Source: Chloroflexota bacterium
Lineage (GTDB): Bacteria; Chloroflexota; Anaerolineae; Anaerolineales; DRMV01
Direction of reading: 5' to 3'
Assembly: GCA_013154225.1 (NCBI GenBank)
Contig: JAADCW010000157.1
Location: forward strand, 1 to 14,025
Length of the DNA stretch: 14,025 nucleotides
Shown here: one piece after another, positions 1 to 6,543 of the stretch
Layout: the number at the start of each line of letters is the position of its first letter
Numbering within the stretch: position 1 is the first letter of the stretch
Program-made: the position numbers and the translations under genes
The notes under the pieces: model-generated
Database searches by the model: none
What the model saw: only the letters and a program-made list of their open reading frames with translations
What the model was told of the DNA's origin: nothing

Positions 1-2792
1 CCAGCAGGCCGGTTGAAAGGCGTAGGGTTGCCGTGGGTGAGGTAATTTTCCGCATACTGCATAAACTGCGCCCAAATGGGAGCCGCGCCTGTCAAACCAC
101 TGCTGTTGACCATGGGGCTATTATCCGCGTTGCCCACCCACACGCCAACGGCCAAGTCGGGGGTGTAGCCCATGGTCCAGTTATCCCGAAAGTCGTTGGT
201 GGTGCCAGTTTTGGCCGCGGCAGGGAAGGGCAAATTGAGCACCGAGTGCAGGCCAAATTCTGGGGCCCGGGCCTGGTTATCGGAAAGGATGGACGTGATG
301 AGGTACGCATGCTCCGGCCGCAGGACCTGTTCGCCAGGCGGCGGGGTGTATTCGTACACGGTGTTGCCCTGATAATCCACAATGCGGGTAATGGCCACCG
401 GCGGCACGCGCTTACCCCCGTTGGCAAACACGGCATACGCGCCCGTGAGTTCCAGCAACTTGACCTCGCCCCCGCCCAGGGTGAGCGAAAGGCCATAATC
501 GTCACGCGTCAGCGTGGTAATGCCCAAACGCTCGGCCATCCCTACCAGGCCGTCCTTCTGCGGCGTGTTGGGATCGTCATAGATACCCACAAACTGCAGG
601 GTTTTGACCGCGGGGATGTTGTAGGAATTGGCCAACGCGGTACGCACGGTCACTGGCCCGTGGAAACGGCCATCGTAATTGACCGGCTTGTAAGGCGGGC
701 GAGGGTCGTCGGGGTTACCCGAAGGCGGGAACTCGCTGGGCACGTCCCAAATCAGCGTGGCTGGTGTCCAGCCTTTTTCAAAAGCCGCCACATAGGTAAG
801 GGGTTTGATGGAAGAGCCCGGCTGACGCGGGGCCAAGGCCATGTTGACCTGGCCGTGGATGGCTTCATTGTAAAAATCCGCAGAGCCCACCATGGCCAAA
901 ATTTCGCCTGTGGTGGGGCGGATGGCCACCAATGCGCCATCGGTCACGTGTTTGGCTGAAAGCGCGTGCACCTGCTGTTGGACGATTTCCTGGGCGCGGG
1001 TCTGCAAATTCGGATCCAGGGTGGTATAAACCGTGAAGCCAGAGCGGTAGATGGTCTGGGGGTCGTAGCGTTCTTCCAGCAGAGAACGAATGTAATTGAC
1101 CCAATGGGGGAAGCGGATGGGCACCTCAGGCGGCGGGAAGTCGTAGGCTTCCATTTCGGCCAAGGCCTGTTGCACATCGGCCGCGGTCACGCAGATGGGA
1201 TGCACGCTGTTGCTGACCTGAATACAGCCTTGTTCCTGACTGGTTTGATAGAGCAAGCCCAACACCTGGCGATAGCGTTGCATGGCCACGTCGCGGTTGG
1301 TGTAGGGGTCATACACTGCGGGCGCCTGGGGTAGCCCCGCCAAAAAAGCGGCTTGTGCCAGGGTCAACTTATCGGCAGTGGTGTGGAAATAAGTTTCCGC
1401 GGCAGCCTCAACGCCATAGGCCAGGTTACCGTAGTAAATCTCGTTGAGGTAGAGTTCCAAAATTTCGTCTTTGGAATACCGCCGCGTGATTTCCATTGCG
1501 AGGATGGCCTCACGCAATTTGCGGCGATACGTGCGCTGGCCGCGCTCGTCGGGCGAGAGCAGGAGCGCCCGCGCCAACTGCTGGGTGATGGTCGAAGCCC
1601 CGGAAACCACCTCGCCTGTGGTGTAATTCTGCCAAAACGCGCGTGCAATGGCCCAAATATCAATGCCCGGATGTTCGTAGAAGTTCTTGTCTTCGGTGGC
1701 CAGGGTTGCGGCAACCATGTAAGGCGAAATTTGGTCCAGAGTGACGTAAGTACGACGCCCCGCGTGGGGGTCGAGGATTTCGTAAAGCACATCGCCGTTG
1801 CGATCCAAGATGCGCGTGGTTTCAAAATGCGCGGCCCGGGCTTTGAGGTCGTCCACATTGGGCAGGGTTGAGGCAATGCTGTAATACTTGTACACGCCAA
1901 ACGCGGCCAACCCTGCGCCAGCCACAATGAGGAAAAAGGCCAACACCAAAAACGCGCGCAAAGCGCACCCCAGGGAACGCCGCCAAAACGGCGGCCGCGG
2001 CGGCTGTGACGACCACCGCGGCGGTTGCGACCGCGGTGGGGAAGGCGGCTCAGAAGGCGCTTGGTATGCAGACGCCTGGGGCTGCAAGGTAGTGGGCGGC
2101 GTGGTGCCCAAAGTGGGCACATCACTGGGCTCGGTGGCAATGGGGAACCCATGCTCATCCAAGGGCACGTGGGTGACCTCAGGCGGCGTGTCCAGCGGTG
2201 GAGGCGGCGGCACAGGGGCGCGCACCACGGCCGCGGCCTCCTGTGTGGGGCTGCTTTCCTGCGCGGGGGGCGCTTCATCCGCCTCGGTGGTGGCCACGAT
2301 AAGGGTGCGGCCTGCATCAACCGCTGTTGTCTCTTCGGGCGGGGACGCCTCTTCGGGTTCGGCTGAGGGCTGGCTTGCTTCCTGCCGCGTCTCAGCGGGT
2401 TCGGATGGGCTTACAGCCTCGACCTGCGCGGCTTCGTCTGCCGCAGGCGTCGCGGGCAGGGCTTCATCCAGCGCCTCAGTCGCGCTCATGGCCTCTTCTG
2501 CCGCGGTTGGGGCGGCCTCGCTTTCACCTTCCGGCGCGGGCACCGCGTCCGCAGGTGGTGGGGTGACAAACACGGTTTCACCTTCAAGCCACGAAGCAGG
2601 CGGAAGCGCGTCTTCAGGCAACGGCGCAACGTCCCTCTCACCCCCTGCTGGGTGGGCGCCTTCGTCTGCCGCATCGGTCTGCGAAGCAGTCAAAGGCGTT
2701 TCTTCAAGCGGCGCTTCTTGCTGGTTGGCTTCCCCGTCCTGCTGGGGAAGCGGTTCTTCCGACAACGGCGGTTGCCGTTCCTCGTCACTCAC
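1..2792 (-). CDS. Bifunctional class A penicillin-binding protein (PBP1A-like), C-terminus cut by window edge
   Basis: Peptidoglycan glycosyltransferase and DD-transpeptidase that polymerises lipid II and crosslinks the wall outside the membrane. The minus frame is open from GTG at 2792 to the left edge (930 residues seen). TTGGAG at 2804-2799, six bases upstream, supports this start. A long acidic Pro/Ala/Glu-rich segment (about 1-240) and an Arg/Pro-rich stretch precede one membrane helix (about 280-302). The GT51 domain follows, with the catalytic-Glu motif EDKNFYEHPG (E367), GASTITQQLAR and RKLREAILAMEITRRYSKDE. The transpeptidase shows SSIK (S660), SYN (S723) and KTGTT (K861). About 70 residues after KTG are visible, so only a short tail is missing. 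The large cytoplasmic N-terminus is unusual for the family. It lies 39 bases after the MaoC-like gene, probably in one operon. Family assignment is secure; the exact paralogue is not. Confidence 0.95.
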   Translation of the reverse strand, partial: MSDEERQPPLSEEPLPQQDGEANQQEAPLEETPLTASQTDAADEGAHPAGGERDVAPLPEDALPPASWLEGETVFVTPPPADAVPAPEGESEAAPTAAEEAMSATEALDEALPATPAADEAAQVEAVSPSEPAETRQEASQPSAEPEEASPPEETTAVDAGRTLIVATTEADEAPPAQESSPTQEAAAVVRAPVPPPPPLDTPPEVTHVPLDEHGFPIATEPSDVPTLGTTPPTTLQPQASAYQAPSEPPSPPRSQPPRWSSQPPRPPFWRRSLGCALRAFLVLAFFLIVAGAGLAAFGVYKYYSIASTLPNVDDLKARAAHFETTRILDRNGDVLYEILDPHAGRRTYVTLDQISPYMVAATLATEDKNFYEHPGIDIWAIARAFWQNYTTGEVVSGASTITQQLARALLLSPDERGQRTYRRKLREAILAMEITRRYSKDEILELYLNEIYYGNLAYGVEAAAETYFHTTADKLTLAQAAFLAGLPQAPAVYDPYTNRDVAMQRYRQVLGLLYQTSQEQGCIQVSNSVHPICVTAADVQQALAEMEAYDFPPPEVPIRFPHWVNYIRSLLEERYDPQTIYRSGFTVYTTLDPNLQTRAQEIVQQQVHALSAKHVTDGALVAIRPTTGEILAMVGSADFYNEAIHGQVNMALAPRQPGSSIKPLTYVAAFEKGWTPATLIWDVPSEFPPSGNPDDPRPPYKPVNYDGRFHGPVTVRTALANSYNIPAVKTLQFVGIYDDPNTPQKDGLVGMAERLGITTLTRDDYGLSLTLGGGEVKLLELTGAYAVFANGGKRVPPVAITRIVDYQGNTVYEYTPPPGEQVLRPEHAYLITSILSDNQARAPEFGLHSVLNLPFPAAAKTGTTNDFRDNWTMGYTPDLAVGVWVGNADNSPMVNSSGLTGAAPIWAQFMQYAENYLTHGNPTPFNRPA

Positions 2793-2831
2793 GGCACACT
2801 CCAAAAGTGCGGTTTCAGCATGTGGCCGTCC

Positions 2832-3293
2832 TCAAGGCCGACTGGCCATGATGACCGACCACACACCGCGAATTACGGTCTCATCGTGCTGATTGCGAAT
2901 ATCCACCTTGATGTCCACCACGCCACCGCCCAAACGGCGCATGGCTTTGGTGGCAATCACTTCCAACACCACATGGATGGTATCGCCGATGAAGACCGGC
3001 TTGGCAAACTTCCAATCGCGAATTTCCCGGAAAGCAATGGTGGTGCCTTCCAAAATACCAGTTTGTGCGGCCAGCCCACTGGCAATGCTCGTAACCAACA
3101 GCCCGTGCGCAATCCGCTGGCCAAAGGCTGTTTGCTTGGCAAATTCGGCATCCGTGTGCAGTTGGTTGTAATCGCCCGACAGGCCGGCAAAGGCCACGAT
3201 GTCGGCTTCGGTGATGGTGCGCCCAGCCGTGACGATTTGCTGCCCAATTTCAAAGTCTTCAAAATACATGCCACGCGGCTGATATTGAGCCAT
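2832..3293 (-). CDS. MaoC-like (R)-specific enoyl-CoA hydratase / hot-dog dehydratase
   Basis: A 153-residue single hot-dog protein of the MaoC/R-hydratase family, which hydrates trans-2-enoyl-CoA or similar thioesters in the cytoplasm. The hydratase motif is visible as FAGLSGDYNQLHTD (residues 35-48), with the expected catalytic pair D41 and H46, followed by RIAHGLLVTSIASGL. Length matches stand-alone members. The ATG at 3293 has a strong GGAGGA Shine-Dalgarno (3303-3298) and a TATAAT box 29 bases upstream. It is the first gene of a leftward unit with the penicillin-binding protein; no functional link between them is obvious. The substrate cannot be read from sequence: short-chain enoyl-CoA in fatty-acid or polyhydroxyalkanoate metabolism, or a mesaconyl/methylmalyl-type dehydratase, are all possible. 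Confidence 0.9.
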   Translation of the reverse strand: MAQYQPRGMYFEDFEIGQQIVTAGRTITEADIVAFAGLSGDYNQLHTDAEFAKQTAFGQRIAHGLLVTSIASGLAAQTGILEGTTIAFREIRDWKFAKPVFIGDTIHVVLEVIATKAMRRLGGGVVDIKVDIRNQHDETVIRGVWSVIMASRP

Positions 3294-3297
3294 GCTT

Positions 3298-3327
3298 TCC
3301 TCCGTTCCGCAAGATGGCTACATTATA
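3298..3327 (-). promoter_or_regulatory. Promoter -10 box and Shine-Dalgarno of the MaoC-like gene
   Basis: On the minus strand TATAAT occupies 3327-3322 and GGAGGA 3303-3298, followed by ATG at 3293. This implies a 5' leader of roughly 20 bases. No good TTGACA box is visible 17 bases upstream. The segment ATTATAAT is its own reverse complement, so the box also reads on the plus strand. Confidence 0.55.
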
Positions 3328-3329
3328 AT

Positions 3330-3505
3330 GCACAATCGGGCTGGATGGATGAAAGGGAACGAAAAACTGTATCGGACCTGACGCCAGGGCCTTTTTAGCA
3401 CGCGTTTTTAGGGGATATGCCGCCTATTTGGGAGCAAATAAGCCGGGTAGTAAGGCCACGTGCAAACGTTGGGCCAGCGGCACAACCACGATCAGGGCTC
3501 AGTTA
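3330..3505. other. Divergent intergenic region between the MaoC-like gene and the metG leader
   Basis: This stretch separates the leftward and rightward units. No convincing gene is seen in either direction; a plus frame open from 3417 is continuous with the leader peptide but has no coding character before 3546. An imperfect inverted repeat, GGCCACGT with ACGTTGGGCC around 3454-3476, could be a weak hairpin or operator; it is too short to assign. Confidence 0.4.
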
Positions 3506-3514
3506 TGGTAAAAT
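3506..3514 (+). promoter_or_regulatory. Extended -10 promoter of the metG leader transcript
   Basis: TGGTAAAAT is an extended -10 element (TG at 3506-3507, TAAAAT at 3509-3514). It implies a start near 3521, about 25 bases before the leader-peptide ATG. No recognisable -35 box lies 17 bases upstream. The same TGG-TAAxAT form precedes the YbaK-like gene at 11999-12007. Confidence 0.5.
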
Positions 3515-3545
3515 TAGACATCCTCATTCACAGGTTGCCACAACG

Positions 3546-3608
3546 ATGAACCTGTTGATTTGCTCTTCCCTCGGCATGATGATGATGTCCACCACCGAGC
3601 CGGAGTGA
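3546..3608 (+). CDS. Putative Met-rich leader peptide upstream of metG
   Basis: A 20-codon ORF encodes MNLLICSSLGMMMMSTTEPE and stops with TGA at 3606-3608. Codons 11-14 (3576-3587) are four consecutive ATG. The downstream gene is methionyl-tRNA synthetase, so this is the layout of a ribosome-sensing attenuator: low charged tRNA-Met would stall ribosomes on the run. The stop codon lies inside the 5' strands of two hairpins (3598-3607 and 3605-3613), so ribosome position would directly choose the RNA fold. No strong Shine-Dalgarno precedes it; AGG at 3532-3534 is the best. Seen: the codons, spacing and hairpins. Known: leader peptides rich in the cognate residue control trp, his and pheST operons. 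Inferred: translation and function here. Confidence 0.6.
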   Translation: MNLLICSSLGMMMMSTTEPE

Positions 3609-3699
3609 TCGCCGGGCCTGGGCGATCACCGCGCGGTGGGCATTCCCACTCCGGCTTTCCACAGGTCGGCTTCTACGCCGGCCTGTTTCCATTTTGACT
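3598..3699 (+). promoter_or_regulatory. Putative attenuator: overlapping hairpins and terminator-like stem in the metG leader
   Basis: Four pairings are visible. AGCCGGAGTG (3598-3607) pairs perfectly with CACTCCGGCT (3647-3656). GTGATCGCC (3605-3613) pairs perfectly with GGCGATCAC (3621-3629). GTGGG (3636-3640) pairs with CCCAC (3645-3649). If the first is trimmed to seven pairs (3598-3604 with 3650-3656), all three stack as a three-way junction. Finally ACAGGTCGGC (3661-3670) pairs with GCCGGCCTGT (3677-3686), one G-U, followed by TTCCATTTT: a moderate intrinsic terminator. CCGGC (3651-3655) could alternatively pair with GCCGG (3677-3681) in the terminator. Which fold follows stalling is not resolved by eye. 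Confidence 0.55.
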
Positions 3700-3734
3700 A
3701 CCCGACCACCCGACGACTTGACTACCTGACTACT
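3695..3734 (+). repeat. Five tandem degenerate octamers before metG
   Basis: Consecutive octamers TGACTACC, CGACCACC, CGACGACT, TGACTACC and TGACTACT fill 3695-3734 with no gaps, between the terminator-like hairpin and the metG Shine-Dalgarno at 3738-3742. The consensus is YGACTACC. The array has few self-pairing possibilities, so it could act as an unstructured spacer before the ribosome binding site. Copy number might vary by slippage. Confidence 0.6.
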
Positions 3735-3747
3735 TTCGGAGGCCTTT

Positions 3748-5541
3748 ATGAGCGAATACATCTTAGTTGGCGTTGCCTGGCCTTATGCCAATGCCGACAT
3801 TCACGTCGGCAACCTCACCGGCGCTTATCTGCCCGCGGATATTTTCACCCGCTATCATCGGCTGAAAGGCAACCATGTGCTGATGGTTTCGGGCTCAGAC
3901 GCGCACGGCACACCCATCACCGTGCGCGCGGACGAGGAAGGCACCACCCCCGAAGAGGTGTACAAACGCTATCACAGCCGCTTTTTGGAACTCTTCCAAA
4001 AAGCCGGACTGACCTACGATCTGTTTACTACCACCCATACCGAAAACCACTTCAAGGTTTCCCAAAGCATCTTTTTGGCGCTCAAGGAAAACGGCTACCT
4101 CTACACCCAAAAGAGCAAACAATGGTATTCGCCCACGCTGGGGCGCTTCCTGCCCGACCGCTATGTCGAAGGCACGTGCTACATCTGCGGCTACGAAAAC
4201 GCCCGCGGGGATCAATGCGACGGGTGCGGCAACCTGCTCGACGCCACCAAACTCATCAACCCCCGCTCCAAAATTGACGGCTCTACCCCCGAACTGCGGG
4301 AAACCGAACACTTCTACCTTGACCTGGGCAAACTGCAGGACGCCATCGTCGCATTCCTGGAAGCCCGCAAAGACTATTGGCGCCCCAACGTGGTGCGGCA
4401 GTCTCTGGGGCAAATTCTGGCCGAAGGCCTGCACGGCCGTCCCATCACTCGCGACCTTTCGTGGGGCATCCCTGTGCCGCTGGAAGGCTGGGAACACAAA
4501 CGCCTTTACGTTTGGTTTGAGGCGGTCATTGGCTACCTTTCCGCACCGGTGGAATGGAGCATGCTCACCGGCCAACCTGACGCATGGCAGGATTGGTGGT
4601 TCAACCCCGACACCAAATCCTACTATTTCATCGGCAAAGACAACATCCCCTTCCACGCGGTCATCTGGCCGGGCCAACTCATCGGCTCTGGCGACGCGTT
4701 TGCCCGCATCTTCCTGGGCGAAGAGGAAGGCAAAGGCAAGGAACTGGTGTTGCCCTACGACGTGCCAGCCAACGAATTTATGAACCTGGAAAACCGCAAG
4801 ATTTCGGGCAGCCGCAACTGGGCGGTTTGGGGGCTGGACTTCCTCAGCCGCTACGACCCTGACCCGTTGCGCTATTACCTCACAGTCAACATGCCCGAAA
4901 CCCGCGACACCATGTGGGATTGGGAAGACTTCCTGCACCGCAACAACGGCGAACTGGTGGCCACGTGGGGCAACCTGGTACATCGGGTGCTTTCGTTTAC
5001 CCACAAGCACTGGGAAGGCCGCGTGCCCCAGCCTGGGGAACTCCGCCCGGTGGACAAAGAAATCTTGGCCACGGTGGAAGCCGGATTCCAGAAAGTGGGC
5101 GAGCGCATCGAGAAAGTGCAACTGCGCGCCGCGCTGGCCGAAGCCATGGCCCTGGCCTCGGAAGCCAACAAATATCTGGAACGCACGTCGCCGTGGCTGG
5201 AAATCAAAACCGACAAACAAGCCGCGGCCACGACCATGTACACCGCGCTCCAGGTGGTCAACGCGCTCAAAGTGCTGTTCGCACCCTTCCTGCCGCACAC
5301 CAGCGAGCAACTGCACGCCGCGCTGGGTTACGAAAAGCCGCTTTTTGGCCAGCAAACCACCGAAACCGTGGAAGACGGCTTGGGAGAACACACCGTTCTG
5401 CGCTACGACCCCGCGGACGCCAGTGGCCGCTGGCAGGCCGAACGGCTGGAGCCTGGCCGTGCTTTTGCCAAGCCCAAGCCCCTCTTCAAGCGCCTCGACG
5501 AAAGCATCGTGGAAGAGGAACGCGCCCGCTTGGGCAAATAA
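3748..5541 (+). CDS. metG: Methionyl-tRNA synthetase (class I)
   Basis: Cytoplasmic enzyme that charges tRNA-Met with methionine using ATP; essential for initiation and elongation. The 597 residues begin ILVGVAWPYANADIHVGN, the family's N-terminal strand with the HIGH-type motif as HVGN (19-22). One zinc knuckle follows: C144, C147, C157, C160. The KMSKS-type loop reads RKISGSRNWA, with K351-I-S-G-S355. The helical anticodon-binding domain includes TWGNLVHRV. There is no C-terminal EMAPII-like tRNA-binding domain, so this is the short form. GGAGG at 3738-3742, five bases before ATG, fixes the start. The gene is monocistronic, between a putative Met-codon attenuator and a terminator. Departures from HIGH (last His to Asn) and KMSKS (second Lys to Gly) are notable; the rest is intact and activity is expected. 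Confidence 0.97.
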   Translation: MSEYILVGVAWPYANADIHVGNLTGAYLPADIFTRYHRLKGNHVLMVSGSDAHGTPITVRADEEGTTPEEVYKRYHSRFLELFQKAGLTYDLFTTTHTENHFKVSQSIFLALKENGYLYTQKSKQWYSPTLGRFLPDRYVEGTCYICGYENARGDQCDGCGNLLDATKLINPRSKIDGSTPELRETEHFYLDLGKLQDAIVAFLEARKDYWRPNVVRQSLGQILAEGLHGRPITRDLSWGIPVPLEGWEHKRLYVWFEAVIGYLSAPVEWSMLTGQPDAWQDWWFNPDTKSYYFIGKDNIPFHAVIWPGQLIGSGDAFARIFLGEEEGKGKELVLPYDVPANEFMNLENRKISGSRNWAVWGLDFLSRYDPDPLRYYLTVNMPETRDTMWDWEDFLHRNNGELVATWGNLVHRVLSFTHKHWEGRVPQPGELRPVDKEILATVEAGFQKVGERIEKVQLRAALAEAMALASEANKYLERTSPWLEIKTDKQAAATTMYTALQVVNALKVLFAPFLPHTSEQLHAALGYEKPLFGQQTTETVEDGLGEHTVLRYDPADASGRWQAERLEPGRAFAKPKPLFKRLDESIVEEERARLGK

Positions 5542-5558
5542 CCGCACTTTCAAATTCA

Positions 5559-5593
5559 AAGCGGCTGGCCTTGGGTCAGCCGCTTTTGTTTTT
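5559..5593 (+). terminator. Intrinsic terminator of metG
   Basis: AAGCGGCTG (5559-5567) and CAGCCGCTT (5577-5585) form a perfect 9-bp stem with a 9-base loop, followed by TTGTTTTT. It begins 17 bases after the metG stop. Confidence 0.9.
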
Positions 5594-5679
5594 GGGTTAG
5601 GCATCACCTTTTAGCACGCGCCTTCCGGGTTTTGTGAGCGTGATCCAACCATGCTTCCCCACACGCGGAGCGAATCGAG

Positions 5680-5685
5680 TATAAT
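5680..5685 (+). promoter_or_regulatory. -10 box placing the PfkB-family gene as leaderless
   Basis: TATAAT at 5680-5685 is followed by TTTCTT and then the GTG start at 5692. A transcript starting about seven bases after the box would begin at the start codon itself. No Shine-Dalgarno lies at a usable distance, and no -35 box is recognisable. Confidence 0.6.
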
Positions 5686-5691
5686 TTTCTT

Positions 5692-6516
5692 GTGTTCACA
5701 CCCGATTACCTGGCCATTGGTCATCTCAGCCGCGACCTGACCCCCAACGGCCCACAACTGGGCGGCAGTGTTGCCTATGCGGCCCGCACCGCGCGGGCGA
5801 TGGGGCTCAGGGCTGGCATCGTAACCTCCCACGGCAGCGACGTGGACCTCGCCCCTTTAGAGAGCATCGCCTGCCATCACGTGCCCGCGGCGGCCTCGAC
5901 CACGTTTGTGCTGGAAAACACGCCCCAAGGGCGTCAACTCCGCCTCACAAACCTGGCCGCCCCCCTGCGGTGGGAACACATCCCCACGGCTTGGCGCCGC
6001 GCACCCATCGTCCACTTGGCGCCCGTTGCCCAAGAAATCCCGCCCAGCATGGCGCAACACTTTGCCGGGCGGTTTATCGGCGTTACCCCGCAGGGATGGC
6101 TGAGGCAGTGGCAGGACGACGGACGCATCACACCAGCGGCCTGGCCCCACGCGCAAGAAGTGCTCTCATGGGCTACGGCCGCGGTGGTTAGCCTCGAAGA
6201 CCTGGGCGGCGACGAAAGCCAGGCCACAGCCTGGGCTGAAGCCGTTCCGGTATTGGTTGTTACCCAGGGCGCCCAAGGTGCCGTGCTTTACTGGCAAGGC
6301 GAGCGGCGGCACATCCCCGCTCCTACGGGCTCCGAAACCGATGCTACCGGTGCGGGCGATATTTTTGCGGCCGCGTTCTTCGTGCGTCTGTATCACACTC
6401 GCGATCCTTTGGAAGCCGCACGCTTTGCCACCGTGCTGGCCGCGGCATCGGTACAGCGCCCTGGCCTCGAAGCCACTCCTTCCCCTAAAGAAGTACAGCA
6501 AGCCCTCAAAGCCTAA
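5692..6516 (+). CDS. PfkB-family (ribokinase-like) carbohydrate kinase, substrate unknown
   Basis: A 274-residue cytoplasmic kinase of the PfkB/ribokinase family, expected to phosphorylate a sugar, polyol or nucleoside using ATP. Seen: the N-terminal strand YLAIGHLSRDL, the substrate-site diglycine region LGGSVAYAART (GG at 24-25), and the C-terminal anion-hole/catalytic motif TDATGAGD (216-223) with catalytic base D223. It is short for the family, with little sign of a lid. The LGGSVAYAART stretch loosely recalls inositol-kinase-like members, but this does not settle the substrate. GTG 5692 is chosen because homology begins at once and a TATAAT box lies just upstream. It heads a unit with parA (27-base gap) and parB, and has no evident mechanistic tie to segregation. 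Confidence 0.88.
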   Translation: MFTPDYLAIGHLSRDLTPNGPQLGGSVAYAARTARAMGLRAGIVTSHGSDVDLAPLESIACHHVPAAASTTFVLENTPQGRQLRLTNLAAPLRWEHIPTAWRRAPIVHLAPVAQEIPPSMAQHFAGRFIGVTPQGWLRQWQDDGRITPAAWPHAQEVLSWATAAVVSLEDLGGDESQATAWAEAVPVLVVTQGAQGAVLYWQGERRHIPAPTGSETDATGAGDIFAAAFFVRLYHTRDPLEAARFATVLAAASVQRPGLEATPSPKEVQQALKA

Positions 6517-6543
6517 ATCCATCTTGCCTTCTGCGGAGTTCCC

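Noticed and set aside
1888..2892. A 334-codon plus-strand ORF rich in Ser, Gly and Ala
   Set aside because: It is antisense to the Pro/Glu/Ala-rich tail of the penicillin-binding protein and its composition is the mirror of that coding strand; the minus frame continues into clear GT51 and transpeptidase motifs.
3454..3476. parS-like CACGTG element
   Set aside because: Only the central hexamer CACGTG matches; flanks do not match the TGTTT/AAACA arms. Other CACGTG occurrences (about 944, 2165, 5880) fail in the same way.
3617..3640. Possible T-box (ACCGCG after a GGGCGAT stretch) upstream of metG
   Set aside because: Only the ACCGCG half matches; the TGGN acceptor-binding bulge and a Stem I with a specifier loop are absent, and the segment is already used in a perfect hairpin.
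3521..3747. SAM-type riboswitch upstream of metG
   Set aside because: No match to the conserved SAM riboswitch core was seen; the Met-codon ORF and hairpins explain the region better.
3895..5607. A 570-codon minus-strand ORF across metG
   Set aside because: Shadow of a GC-rich coding frame; metG on the plus strand has full family motifs.
5608..5620. TTTTAGCACGCG shared by two intergenic regions (also near 3395)
   Set aside because: A 12-base match in 14 kb is expected by chance several times, and no symmetry or third intergenic copy was found.
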